DNA of 64,000 nt from Vespula vulgaris. Its lineage: Eukaryota; Arthropoda; Insecta; Hymenoptera; Vespidae. Within the stretch, counting starts at the first letter, position 1, and the number at the start of each line of letters is the position of its first letter. Position numbers and translations under genes: made by a program. A model generated the notes under the pieces. The model had not been told where the DNA came from and did no database searches. It saw nothing but the letters and a program-made list of their open reading frames with translations. Shown here one piece after another: positions 32,843 to 46,597 of the stretch. Where the stretch lies: positions 3,301,001 to 3,365,000 of the forward strand of contig NC_066597.1 in NCBI RefSeq assembly GCF_905475345.1, written 5' to 3'.

Positions 32843-34361
32843 CTATCAGGAGTAATAGATCGAGAAGAACAACGAAAAAAATAAAAAAAGGAAATCATAG
32901 TTCCTCCATCGTATCTTCATCGTCCAATGGTTCTATCCTCCCCCCTTTTGTTTTTCTCGTACTGCTAACTCTTCTCCCCTCCCCCTTCCGTACCAACATG
33001 GCGATCATTTTTCCCTCTCTCTCTCTCTTTCTCTTTTTTCTCTTTCCTCCTTCCCCTCCCTCAACGAGTTCGAATTCGGCAACGCCGCACCCATTCTCGA
33101 ATCACGAAGTAGTTGTACACTGTGTGTATATCCGTGTACGTGTGTGTGTATCCGTATAGCTATAGTACTTGGAGTTTGAAAAAACTCAACAGGATTCTAA
33201 TACGATATATTTTGTTTCTATTTAACGAGACGTAGAATGTTAACGACTGTTTATCCTATATTTCTCTTCTGTTTCTTTAAATTTCGTATAGTAAGTAAGT
33301 ACATAGGTATATTAGTACGCATATACGAATGTAAATAAATAGGTATCAAAGTTTAACGTAGTTATGTGGAATTCTCGTGCGGAGGCCATCTTCTTTTTCT
33401 TCGTTCGTCTTCTTTATCATACGATCATTCTGGTCTTACGACGAGTATTCGTTTCGAATTAATCGATTGGTTCGAATTAATGATTTTTCTTCTCTTTTTC
33501 TTTTCTTTCATATATACATGTGTTTTGTCACATGTGTGTATGTATATATATATATTAGGTATATAACGATTCTACCAGGTTATTGCGTCGTTGCGCAACG
33601 GGCCTTAACCCTCGAAGCAGTTTGTTGTTCTCTCTATCTACCTCTCTATCTCGCTCTCTTTCTGCCTTGTAATAAAAGAACGAAGCGTACGATGACTCGT
33701 AGTTCTCTTCTTCTGTTTCGAGATTCCCTCCAGCTGCGAACTTAGCAACTCTGTCTTTACTTCTTGACGCCTTCCTCCTTTCATAAGACGTTAACGTCTT
33801 TCGTAATTATATCAATTTTACGATATATATCCTTGCTTAGACGGATCAAAGAAAACGTATGCGTGTATGTGTATGTAATAGTATTATAATAATAATATAT
33901 AATATATGTATGTATATATATATATTTATGTTTTATATTTTACATTTAAATAATAATAATACAAAATTATACTCTTTGGATTATATAACATATATCATTG
34001 ATATGTATACGTATATTATTTAATATTTATTCAATTGATTAATAAAGAAAACCCAATGGTATTTATTTAAATATAAAATATTTGCAAATTTTAACTTGTA
34101 TCAATTAATCGAATCCAATAATATATTTAAATATCAAATATTAAAATTCTCAATATTAATCATAAACCAAGTCGAATATTTTATGTATATACATACATAC
34201 ATATACACACATATACATATATTTAAACGAACACTGATCTTTCAACAAAAATTTTGCAACTTCCACATGAGTTTCTTCTTACGCTCATACATAATACATA
34301 CTTAATACATACAATATATACTCTTTCGTACAAAATCCTGTTACGAAAAAAAAAAAATAAT

Positions 34362-34402
<41 letters not shown>

Positions 34403-34624
34403 AAAAAAAGGAACGAACTTTGGCTTTGACTTCGTACGTACACACGAATCACTCCTTTTCCCATCAATTTTGTTAACCGAGCAAGTTAACGTGCGAGATT
34501 TTCGTGGACGATGTAATCGATGCTGGTTAACGAGCCGATAGAAAGTCCAACGTTGGCCCATAGAAAGAACCGGTTTCGATCTCTTAGCGTGGGCGTGTGA
34601 TCGCCTCGGTAAATGCCTGACCCT

Positions 34625-34675
<51 letters not shown>

Positions 34676-35523
34676 GTTTCTGTATCTTTTTCTGTCTCTC
34701 TCACCGTCTGTCTGCCAGTCTCATACATATATTAATTATTCAAGACATATTTATATACAGGCAATCCTCCTGTAACACGGTTTCGATATAAGACGGATAG
34801 AAAAATTATGAAATGTTGTACTATAACATGACGTTACGAGAAATAAGACGGTTTTTAATGTAACACATAAACATTGTTAAATATATAAATTATTGGATAT
34901 ACTTTGCTGTGTTAGATATATTATTCTGATCTGTTAGAAAAATTCAGGTGGAAAGTGCGAATTTTTTATTGACAACGATGTTATTTAATATGGCACAATT
35001 TTTAGATTGTATTAAATATTATATATATATATTAAATATAGTATGTTGAATAATATACTTTATTAAATATTGCATATATATATATTTTTTTTACATTATG
35101 TTATCACAGTACTGTGCTATAGAAGTCTCGTATATATTTTTAATATATTCGAGTCATAATTAATCATTTCATTTAACTATGTCAGATTTTACATTGAATG
35201 ATATCTCATATTTCTATGGTTTTCAAGCACACAGATACGTGTTTAATACGGTTTATATGTTACATCAAGAAATTTGTATTAACTACGTTGTTTCTCGTAA
35301 CATGATTTCTATCTGTAACACTTACGATCGAAACGTTCTTTTTTTCTTTTTTTTTTCTTTTCCCTTTTTTTTTTGTAACTTTTTCGTCTATATTATTTTT
35401 TCTTTTCCTTTTTTTTTTCTTTTTCCACTTGGCTTTAGAATCAATCGACCTCACATAGATCTCCCATTTTATTTCGCAAGATAACACAAGTTTAATATTT
35501 AAAAATGATTCATTAAAAATATT

Positions 35524-35525
<2 letters not shown>
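32843..35525. other. intron-like DNA with a unique block at 34420-34620
   Basis: T-rich and AT-rich DNA with (TA)n at about 33885-33930, (GA)n at 34363-34394 and (CT)n at 34618-34672. A unique, GC-richer block (34420-34615) between the GA and CT runs has no coding frame with splice sites. A degenerate repeat-like segment begins at about 34758. Confidence 0.55.

Positions 35526-35563
<38 letters not shown>
35526..35563. repeat. (AT)n microsatellite
   Basis: About 38 bp of pure TA. Confidence 0.95.
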
Positions 35564-35565
<2 letters not shown>

Positions 35566-36172
35566 TCTATCGGTAAAATATCTGGCTATGTTAATTCGAC
35601 TATGTAAGTACATACACATACATATTTGCCCACGCGCTCGATCACATTAACATGCGTGTTCTTGTAATATATTTGCATTTTTTGTTACTGATTCAAAAAT
35701 CGAAAAACGATTGACATATCTATGGTGAAATTATGATTAATATTGTTTATTTTAAATTACGTATTACCGAATAGAATGTACGTGTATAACTATATCTACT
35801 TACTTTTACATACATTACATATGATATATATATGTGTGTGTGTGTATGTATGTATATGTTATATATGTACTTTGGCATATAATCTACGTGTTCGTTTTTC
35901 TTGTAGACCTCACAAAAGCGGGTAAATGAATTGTGCAATGCACGTACCGAGCTACCAGTTTGTTTTACGCTGAGTTTCCTTTGGTACATATACGTACATA
36001 CATACATATGTATATACGTATCGATAATAAGTATATATCTATATACGTACGGATGTATGTTTGCGTCTATGTAAGTATGGAAACCATTCGCAAATATTTT
36101 TACAATTCTCACGAAGAAGGACCTTTCTCTCTCTCTCTCTTTTTTTTTCTTTCGTCATTTTATATTTACAAT

Positions 36173-36284
36173 TGACGTCATCGTCAAAATATCTTCATTA
36201 CATTTTTGTATAAGTAGATGATGATGACGACGACGACGACGATGATGATAATGATGATGATGATGATGATAACAAGGACGACGA
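36173..36284. repeat. perfect CRE palindrome next to a (GAT)n/(GAC)n array
   Basis: TGACGTCA at 36173-36180, then trinucleotide GAT/GAC units at about 36218-36284. The palindrome alone is a weak regulatory hint. Confidence 0.6.
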
Positions 36285-36814
36285 GGACTTACTCGTGTCT
36301 CGAAAATTCTCTCGATTAATTTTGACGAAAATATTTTAGACTAGGAAAGGTAGGAAAGAAGGAAGGAAGAGTAGAGAAAGGCCCTTAAAGCAAATAATAG
36401 TATTATCGTTGTTATTATTATGGTCTCGCGTTTATGGGAGCTTGTAACATTATATTTAGACGTATTGTGTTACAACACAAATGTGATCGGCCAAGCGTAT
36501 CCGTGTACTGCGTAAGATCGGGTTAGTTATCGATCATAGTATACCATTCGAATCTAATAATATCTACTTTCTAGTTAATCATTCTGTTGGCTACTGTCGA
36601 CGCGTCGACATCGATTTGTACTTTTATATGTATCTACATGTGTTCTTATATGTAGATGTGTATATGTGTGCGTGCATCTGTGTGCACATGTGTATATGTG
36701 CATGACAATAGATATTTAATAATAATAGAAAATAATACAATTCCATCGATTGTATTATCTTTTATTAGATAAAAAATAGTATTTGAAAAAAAAAGACAAT
36801 AATGTATAATTTAA

Positions 36815-36819
<5 letters not shown>

Positions 36820-36855
<36 letters not shown>

Positions 36856-36873
36856 CAACAACAACAACAACAA
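36820..36873. repeat. (AAT)n-(AAC)n microsatellite
   Basis: Two adjoining trinucleotide runs of about 32 and 22 bp. Confidence 0.93.
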
Positions 36874-37251
36874 TAGTAATCAATTTATTGAAACAATCAT
36901 ATCTGTTCGTAGTTAGAAAATTGAATTATTATCACAGTATAATATAGTAATCGTATCTGAAAAAGAAAGAAACTATAATATAAATACGCTGTAATAACGA
37001 TAATAATAGATCGATAGATGCTAGTCGATTATAAATATTATTATAATAATTATTCGAAATAACTCGTTTGAACTCGTACGACGAAATTTTGCCATACTTG
37101 TTTTCCAAAAAAAAAAGAAAAATAAAAAAATAAAAAAAGAGATAGATTGAGATCTATGGATCTTCTTCGCACGCTTATTCGCAAAGCCGATTAATTCAAA
37201 TGTCGTGTCCTGAAGTATTAAAAAGTCGATCGAACGTGACTCATTCGGTGT

Positions 37252-37303
<52 letters not shown>

Positions 37304-37340
37304 TCTCTCTCTCTCTCTATTTCTCTCTCCCTCTCTGTCT
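37252..37340. repeat. (CT)n/(CTAT)n microsatellite
   Basis: Interrupted CT run with CTAT units. A unique GC-richer stretch (37380-37480) follows, with no convincing exon. Confidence 0.92.
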
Positions 37341-37802
37341 CGAATCGACAAAGTACTTCTAACGGCATTAAACAGATTTATTACCTAACGTACGAGAACT
37401 GGGATCGGCGGCGAACTTGCGTGGCCGTTCGCGCACCGTGAGAAAGGATTGTCGGATGGTTTCGATAAAAGTGACGAAAAAAGAATTTCAATTAGGTATA
37501 CTCTGTCCCGTTTTATGAAATTTTTCTCTTTCTCTATTTTCCTTTTTCTCCTTATCCAACATTCAAGGCGTGGTCTTTGATAAATTTATAATAGTAATGT
37601 AATTTTTAATTTAATCCGATATACATATGTGTATATACGTAAAATACAATTTTAATTAGGATTTATCCAATTTGTTATTATGAGTATACACATAAGTGAA
37701 ATTAGATCTGTAAAATATATATGTATGTATTGTAGTACAGCGTTTATAGTCGGCATTTGATAAAAAAATTTCTGAAAGGTTATCACTTTTTTTATTTATC
37801 AT

Positions 37803-37807
37803 CATCA

Positions 37808-37840
<33 letters not shown>

Positions 37841-37841
37841 G
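37803..37841. repeat. (ATC)n-(ATT)n microsatellite
   Basis: About 39 bp of trinucleotide units. Confidence 0.9.
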
Positions 37842-37972
37842 GTATTATTGATCTATTAAAAAAATAATTCTCTAAAAAATTATTCATCTTGAAATAAGCA
37901 TGAAAATATTTCGATCGCTATATATGTATAGTGGATATTTTTTTATAGGACACTGTTATATCCGATCATTTG

Positions 37973-37973
<1 letters not shown>

Positions 37974-38051
<78 letters not shown>
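37974..38051. repeat. (CA)n microsatellite, 39 units
   Basis: Pure CA over 78 bp, the longest perfect dinucleotide array in the window. The Cys/Val frame on the opposite strand is an artefact. Confidence 0.97.
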
Positions 38052-38057
<6 letters not shown>

Positions 38058-41000
38058 TAAGTAATAATGAGACGCATTTAATGTTTGTACGGACATCATC
38101 GTGTGACACGTGTGCCCGGTTAACTTGGTCGATCATATTAGAAAGATCTGTTTCGTCGCAATCGCTTCGTGGCACCATTTTAAAGCCGAGAGATCATTAG
38201 GAGTGGCTATGTTGTTTATCTAAACGTTTATCTATCGGTCTCGGTACCCTCCATCGCCCCCCTACAAGATGGTTACTTTGAAAATATATGTATATTCTTC
38301 TATATGTACACACATACATATATACATACATACATACTTACATACATATACATATATATACATATGTGCATAGATATATACATTATACATATATATACAT
38401 ACATATGATGTAGTTACGATGACGTTCAAACCAATTTGTTGAACGTCGATGAAAATGGCGTCGTTCGTTCGCTCTACTTCTCTGCTTTTATCGACTTTCG
38501 AAGTTTCCAATCGATGCCAACTCTTCCTGCCGAATAGAATTCCTCTCTCTCTCTCTCTCTCTCTCTCCCTCTCCTCCTTTCTTTCTCGGTCTCTCTTTTC
38601 CTCTATCTCTCTCTCTCTCTTTCTACTTTTCACACGTGTGCGGATTTCATACAGCAAACTCGATAAATTCGGAACGATTTAAAGAAGTTTCTCGTTCCTT
38701 TCTTCCCTTCTCTTTCTTTTTATTTCTTTTCTTTTTTTTTTATCCTTTTTCCCTTTCGATCTCTCAGTCGTCCATCTTTCTTTTTTATATTTACTTACGT
38801 CGTATAGAAAAATCGCGGGAAAATCAAATCCCGAAGTATCATCATTCGTTCGCTTCATATCGTTTAACTTTCTAACGCAAATCCTCTCTTATCTCAGTTA
38901 TTATCAACCAATAGATAAGATCTAAATGAGTGCAATCAAAAATATATAACTCGTACGAGATAAAAGTAAATACAAAAAAAAAAGAAAGAGAAAAAGAATT
39001 TTTTTTTTTTTAAAACAATGCTCTTCGAAATGCTTCTTGCGATGCCATAGGTCGTACATTTTGCGAGTATTTTGGGGGTATATACGTACATATATAACGA
39101 CTAACTTTGTCCTATGACCGAATGAAATTCGCAACGTCGCGAAACTCGGCAACGTCGCGGCACCGTATAAAATGTCGACAAACGCGGATAAGTGGGACTC
39201 GGTTAATGGCGGTCGAGCCTCGTGGAAGTCCCGTTTCCATCACGTACAACGACCCTGCGTCGCGATCTTTCGGAATACGTATCCTTCTTCTTCTTCTTCT
39301 TCTTCGCTAGACGATAAGCTTTCTATATACTATATATAGGTATAAATAGATATATATATATACACACACACATTTGTATATGTATATGTATCTTACATTC
39401 AATTAATTTTATCATTCCAATATCGTTGAAAATCAAAATGCATTTCTTAACAATAACCGGTTATGTACTTTGAAAATGTCATTGAAAATTACTCGAGATA
39501 ATACTCCTTATCTACAGTCTATCGACCGAGTATCATTTTTATTACTTTATCGGTATTATCAAGCAGGAAAGTTATGCGTATACATACATTCGTATATACA
39601 TACATATATATAAATATACTTTGTTCTCTTAAAACCATTTAACGCCGTAATGATAAAGCTTTTAATAATTCGCCAAGATTCAACGTCGTCTCGTATACAA
39701 TTTTTCCTTCTTAATCTTATTTACCTTTCCTCCTCTTTTTTTTTTTTCTTTTGTTCTTTAATAATAAAAAGAAAAAGGAGAAAGAGGTCAGAAAATTTGA
39801 AGGAAAGATCGAAGTTAGTAAGAGTACATGTACGAAGCTTTTTGCAAAAGGAAATGCGATAAAAGAGATTCCTTTGACCTCGGTGGTACGACCTCATTTC
39901 GCTAGAACGCACGTACACGTACGTATATATATATATACACATCACACAATATATATATATATGTATATATACATACATACATACGTATACTGTTCATCTT
40001 GTGCCGAGACGACCTCGTTTCGCGTGTTTTTCTCGCTTCTCGCTCGCTCGCGAAAGAAAAAAAAAAGAAGAGGCAGAAAGACAATTTTCCCTCGGTCGTG
40101 AAAGAATTGTTAGTGGTGGGGGTAAAGGTAGCAATGGAAGGAGGTAACAGGTGGCGCACTCTACGGAAAATTTGGAAGCTTTTTAAATTCGTTTGGCGCG
40201 AACGAAAGTCATCGAAACGAATGCTGCGTATCGAAACACTTTTCTCTTGGATTTTTATTTTTTCATTTCTTTTTTTTCCCTTTTCATCCACGTTCCTTTT
40301 TTTTTCCTTTTTTTTCCTTTTTTGTTTTTTTCGTTATATATACACGTAAATGTTTTTATTGCTTTTATTTGTTGGGACTATTATTTTTTTATTCTGACAA
40401 AAAGTAAATGATTATTAACGTTTTATTGAGATGCACATGACACGTGCTTTACTATTTTCTTTTATCAGGAAAACTATTACTGTTCGAGATAGAATTATTA
40501 TTATTATCATTATTTCTTTTTTATTTCTTACACCGAGCAATGTCGGACTTACGTATATCTTGAATTTTGATACGATAATAAGTTATTATTTGTTTAAAAA
40601 AAAAAAGAAGCATCGATGCAAACTATCTTGCGCAATATTATCGGAATAATATATTTGTAATGCAAAATATCCGACGACAAGGACGACGTAAGATAGTTTA
40701 TAAATAAGATTAAAAAAGAAGAAGAGAAAAACCAAGAGATTGTGTCACGTTGTTATTTTTGAGTTGGGAAGGGAAAAAGAGAGAAAAGAAAAAGGAAAAA
40801 GAAAGAGAACAAAAAGAAAAAGAAAAAGAAAGAAAGAAAAAAAAGAGCGAAATTGTTGAAAATTGTCGAGTTTTCTGCAGTCTGGGAAGTATTCGACGGT
40901 GATGATCTCCGAGTAATATGAACAAAGAGAGAGAAAGGAAGAGAGAGAGAAGGGCAAAGTTACCGTCCACTTTTAGAACGGGACAAGCTGATCGAAAGGA

Positions 41001-41366
41001 CACGAGGATCGTGTTGGGTCACGCGATTATCCGGCACGATGATTTTATTTTCGAAGAAGCTTCTCTTTTCTCTCTTTTTCTCTTTAACCATTCTCACCAC
41101 TAACATCAGCACACAACAACCACAACCATTACAACGCAACCATCGTTCCGAGTAATAAAGATCATCGTGACGTTCATCGATCCTCGACTTTGTTCAACGA
41201 AAAGCCACTGAAAGTACAGTCGACTTTCCTCAATTCTTTTTTCAACACATGTCTATATATATATATATATATGTATTGCGTTTGTTGTGTGTATGTGTGT
41301 GCACGCGGTCGTGTTCTAAGCGCAAGCTTTTGACCTACATATCCTTTTACACATTATAGATATACA
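38052..41366. other. intron-like DNA with a CpG-rich island at 39120-39270
   Basis: Contains (CATA)n runs (about 38305-38405), (CT)n at 38547-38570, A/T tracts, a CpG-rich island (39120-39270), a (TTC)n run (39284-39305), mixed purine/pyrimidine runs and a unique CA-rich patch (41090-41220). Frames in this stretch are low complexity; no coding exon is recognised. Confidence 0.55.
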
Positions 41367-41368
41367 CA

Positions 41369-41412
41369 TGTATGTATGTATGTATGTATGTATGTATGTA
41401 TGTATGTATGTA
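41369..41412. repeat. (TATG)n tetranucleotide microsatellite
   Basis: About 11 pure TATG units. Confidence 0.95.
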
Positions 41413-43223
41413 CATACGTATGATATATATGTAGCATGATGATTTTCGAAATGTTGGAAATATCTTATCAGCCGTAATAATTATCGTTGTAAAAGTAAAA
41501 GAAGAAATTGAGCCTTTACATAATTTCGATACGACGGTGAAAGTTATATGAGATTAAATGCTCTTTTATTTTTCTTTTAATTTATTTTTTGTTTTCTTCT
41601 TCTAGTCATTTCGTCTTTCAAACATATCCTCGCCGGTTGTTATCGTACTTTTGTCGAACCTTAATCTTTTCGTTTATTGAAAAGTTATAAAATCGATTTA
41701 CATTTCTTATCGATCATTTGATATAATCATCTTTGTGAAAGAAAAAGAAGGAAAGAGAGTAAATAAATGATTGTTTTGTTAATCTTTCGATACGACAATA
41801 ATACGAGTCAGGTGAAGAATTAATTTCCTTTCTTTTTTTTTCTTTTCTTTCTTTCTATCTCTTTTTTTTTCTCCATAAATATTGCTCACAAATTCGTCGT
41901 TGGTCTGATTCACATTTCTTTCTTTGTCCTTTTATTTTTTAATTTTTCTTTTCGTCTGTTAAGAAAAAATAAAAAGAAAAGAGAATGAAATAACGTATTA
42001 ATAAATATTTTTATAATAAATGATGCGTGATTACGACATTACATTCGAATTGATTAAGGAGGACGATTAAAGTAAGGAAATGTAATTGATTTTGCAAAGA
42101 AACAAGGACTCGTATGAGATATGTATAATATGAGAATGCGTTGTCTCGAGTTGAGAAGTAAGTAAGTAAGGAAGAAAGAAAGAAAGAAAGAAAGGAAGGA
42201 AGGAATGAACGAAGTAGAAGGCCAGAAACATAAGTGGGAGTTTCTACTACGTGCCAAGCGGCATGAACTTCTCGTTTCTCGAGATTTCTTCGTATTTATA
42301 CGGTTAGATGCAACGCGATCTCGAAAAATATTTACCAGTTCCACTATCAGAAATGATATAAGGCTTTGTTATTTTCACTAATGTGATTTTAGATAACGAT
42401 CTTTTTGTTGTGCCGTCTTTTCGATGCTTCCTTTTTTTTTTTTCATTTCTTCTTTTTCGTTTCTCTTAAGTCTTCGAAGAAGGAGATAGATCGTTTCGAA
42501 CGATTCGTTTTATTATTAAAAACGTTCGTTTATTTATTTCTTTATTTTTTAATTTATTTTATCGGAAAATTAAATATTGAAAAGGTATATATATAGTTTG
42601 TTTATTGTAAATTATGAATTTTGTTCATCGATATTATCATAAAATGAAATATTAAAGAATTCTATTAATTTCGTTCGTTATTTTATCGTAGAATGAAATA
42701 TCGAAGAAATACGATAATGTGACATCACTAGTAGATAATTAAATAGTATGATATACGAAGCCCTCATTATATTTTTGATTTATTTATCATAAATTATTAT
42801 TATTTATATTTACGTTTAACTCCCTTATCGTAAATTATAATATCAAGAGACATACGATTGTACGACGTTACAGTAGTAGATAAATTAATTAGTACGATAC
42901 TGATGTTCGATTATTTTCGATTCATTTATCCCGAATTATTATTATCATTGTTATTTCATTTTTTTTTTCGTTTATCTCGTCTTAAAGGGGAAAAACAAAT
43001 ATATATATATAGTACGAAAAAGTAAACAATTATATAACGTTATTGTGACTTTGCTTGATTCTTTATTAATCGTTACGTGATAAATTAAATATTTTTTGGA
43101 AATTTTTAATCACAAAAAATTTCATTTATAACTATATCGTATTGTATTAACAAAAAAAAAAAAAAAAAGAAAAGAAAAGAGAAAAACAAAAAGCAATTCA
43201 TTCGTATGTCGTACAATTTTCAA

Positions 43224-43255
<32 letters not shown>

Positions 43256-43515
43256 AAAGAAATTCACCCGTACATCGTAAAATTTATAATATAAAAAAAG
43301 AAAAAAAAAGGGAAAAGAGAACTTTATATACGTCGTAAGATTTGTACGAAAAAAAAAAGTGATGCGAGCGAGAAGCGAAGAGGTGCGGAAAATGAAGGAA
43401 AAGTAAAGAAAAGAAAAAAGTGAAGGAAACGAAAGAAAAAGAAAAAAAAAAAAGAAAAGGAAAGAAAAGAAAAGAGGAAATATTATTTTCTCTATTTTCT
43501 CTGTAACAACGCGTT
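41413..43515. other. AT-rich DNA with local tandem duplications
   Basis: Includes a (GAAA)n run (42170-42205), imperfect tandem repeats at 42630-42990 and 43190-43345 (see findings), and A/GA-rich purine tracts. No coding exon recognised. Confidence 0.6.
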
Positions 43516-43730
43516 CAATGAAAGTCGGTCAATTTTTCTTTTTTGTCCCGCATGTATCATCAATCGAGCGAATGCGTCCCCAAGCGTCACGAAACGTTGC
43601 ACACGCGGAACGACCGCGTCCCCTCAGGATATGCGTGTGCACGCACGCATGCACACACGAATTCGTCATGTGGAATATATTGCGTTACTTAAAAAGGGGG
43701 AGAAAGAAAGAGAGATAGAGATAGGGAGTA

Positions 43731-43764
<34 letters not shown>

Positions 43765-45137
43765 GTAAAAGGAAAGGGGAGGAACCAGCTGTCTCTGCAC
43801 TCGTGCTTTTTTTTTGTTTAATTCTTTTTTTCCTTCTCCCTCCCTTCTTCCTTTCCCCTCTTCTCTTCTCCCTCCTCTCTCTTTCTCACTCTTTCTGTTT
43901 TTTTCTCTTTTTCTCCCCTCTACCGACATCCTGTGTCTCGCCACTGTTTCGAGTCGATCTATCAAGCTTCTCCCTTTGCATACCCTTTTATCCCTTTTAT
44001 TAACAATAAAAAGGCTCTCTATAGGTCTGTCGCGAGCAATTTTTTAATAATAATAATAAATTTTGTAAGGGAGAAAGTTTACGTATAAGAGATAAGATAA
44101 GAGATTTTTTTTATATATTGAATCGAGTCAAACTAAAGAGATTTAATCTAGTATTATTCAGTGTAATAATGTTAAATATAATTAGGTATATGTAAAATTA
44201 AATAGTCTTGAGAATAATGTTAGAGTTATATCAGAAATATAATACAATTATGAAAAAAAAAATATATATATATATACATATATATACACGAGGTGATATT
44301 AAATGAAATAAATAATATACAGTATATAAAATAATAATCATGATAATAATAATAATATTAATAATAATGTTAATTATCGTAAAAATTAGGATGAGAATAG
44401 AAATGAACGTACTTTCTTTTTCGTACACCACAGAGAAAGACATACATATCACATACATACTTGTCGTTTGTTTTATCTTTCTCTTTCTTTCCTTGTTCAT
44501 ATTTTTCGCGATAATTTGAAGGTCGAAAGACATGAACGAGGAAGGAAATGATTTGAAAGTCTCTCTTTCTCTCTCCTTCTTTTTCTTTCCTTTTCTTTTC
44601 TCGTCAGGCCTTCGCAAAGTTAACTTTACGAATCGTGTAAACTTCTCGATCGACGAATCGGAATTTGTCGCTATGTTGAAACGACAGTGTAGTGGTCTAC
44701 CAACTTTTATTGAGGTTTACAAACGTAATCGTTTGCAGGAGTGTACTCACTGACTACGAATATCGTAGTCATAAAGCGATCGTAAAGTTTGCTTTAATGT
44801 TGTTTGCGAGGAAAGCAAACGATTCCTTAATTTTTTTCCTCTTTTTTTCTTTTCCACGAGTTTTTTCCTTTTTCTTTTATCCTTATCATCATCATTGTTA
44901 TTATTCAAGGATTATTTATTAAAGGAAAAAGAAAAAAAGAAACAATTAAAAGATTACGGAGTCTTTCAGGATTCTTCACTTTTGTTTTTCTCTTTATTAT
45001 CTTTCCCTTTCTTCCTTCTTTATAATTACTTTCGATCAGGCCGTGTAACATTTTTTTTTTTTTTTTTTTTTTATATATAAATTTTATATATACAACATTC
45101 CTTTTTCCTTCTTTCTCTCTTTCTTTCCTTTTCTTCT

Positions 45138-45177
<40 letters not shown>

Positions 45178-45300
45178 CTATAATTATTTTCGATTAGATT
45201 TGTGATATGGAGATATGTTTTATACAATAACTTTCTTTCCTTTTTAGTAATTATTTTTGATCGATATCAAGGATCGATTTCAAAGTGTAATGGATAATAT
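43516..45300. other. CpG-richer patch, then purine/pyrimidine tracts
   Basis: A non-repetitive GC-rich patch at 43560-43665, a (GA)n run at 43736-43760, long pyrimidine-rich stretches (43805-43920, 44560-44605, 45095-45175) and (AAT)n-type runs near 44045-44060. No coding exon recognised. Confidence 0.55.
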
Positions 45301-45304
45301 AATT

Positions 45305-45475
45305 TGGGTAAAAAGAGTGAAAGAGAGAGAGAGAGAGATAAAGAGAGAGTTACAGAGAGAAAGAAAGAGAGAGAAAGAGAGTGAGGGAGAGAGTGAGAGA
45401 GTGTGTGTCTGTGAGAAAGAGAGAGAGTGAGATAGAGAGAGAGAGAGAGACAGAGAAAGAGAGAAAGAGAGAAAC
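45305..45475. repeat. interrupted (GA)n tract, ~170 bp
   Basis: Degenerate GA/GAAA/GT units. A short unique block follows (45480-45600). Confidence 0.88.
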
Positions 45476-45600
45476 AACGACTGGTACCCATTAACAAATA
45501 CAACATCTGGCCCTTGCCAGCTGCCGTCCTCCAATAAAAGCCGAAACGGCAATCGAGAGTTGCACGAGAAATTCACTCGGTAAATTTCGTCCTATTCGTT

Positions 45601-46237
45601 CGCATAACTTTTATGTACCTACCTGTCTGTATTCCCTCCCCCTCCTTGCTTATATTATTTGCTTTTTTCGATTAATTTTTCTCATAGATGTATATATCAT
45701 TCACGATTAAATTTTCTTCTTCTCTCTATGTATTTCATCTTCTCTCTTTCTCTCTCTCTCTCTCTTTTTTATTTATTTATTTTCTTTTTTTTTTTATTCA
45801 CACTTTTCGAGACAAATTGGTGGAGATTTTGAGAGCAATGAATTATATCGTTGCCATTGGAATTCGGATTGGATCGGATCGGATCGCAAAAGTATCATTG
45901 TCATCGTCTTTTTATTTTTATTCTTATTTTTTGTCAACTTTTTTTTTTATATCCTTTCTCTTCTTTTCTTTTCTTTTTTAATATTGAGAACATACCTCGC
46001 TTGCATATATATTATATATATAGGCTTGTGTATGTTGTGTATGTATTATGTGTATGTCTGTGTGTGCGAGTATGCGACATACGCGATCTCTCCTAAACCG
46101 GTTACCGTGAAATAGGAGCAGACAGGGAGGAGAAGTCGAGTAATCCGGTAAGCTGTGGTAAATCATGACGAATATTAACACCTTCTCTGCGTTGGAGAGA
46201 TGCACTTACTATTGTACGTGAGAGAGAGAGAAAGAGA

Positions 46238-46268
<31 letters not shown>

Positions 46269-46565
46269 CAGCAGCAGCACCAACAGGAACAACTTTCTCG
46301 TTCAATCATTTTTATTGATTTTTTTTTTTTTAGATAAAAAAGCAAAAAGAAAAAAAAAGTCGAAAAGGAAAGCACGACGCGTACATCGAATATCAAATTT
46401 TACGAGACACAAGTTTTCTATATTGTATTTTTTCGATATTATTCTATCTATTCGATAATAATTATTAGACGTATAATGTTATACGTACGTATGTTTAATT
46501 GAATTTTATAAAGGACGAGTTAAAAGTTTCAGTAAAAATTTGAAAGAATGATCGAACTTTTTTTT

Positions 46566-46597
<32 letters not shown>

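Noticed and set aside
32704..32898. Frame with poly-Asn, poly-His and poly-Arg
   Set aside because: Direct translation of trinucleotide arrays; no conserved flank.
37966..38178. Frame with a long Cys-Val repeat, resembling a Cys-rich peptide
   Set aside because: Translation of the (CA)n array; no toxin or knottin spacing.
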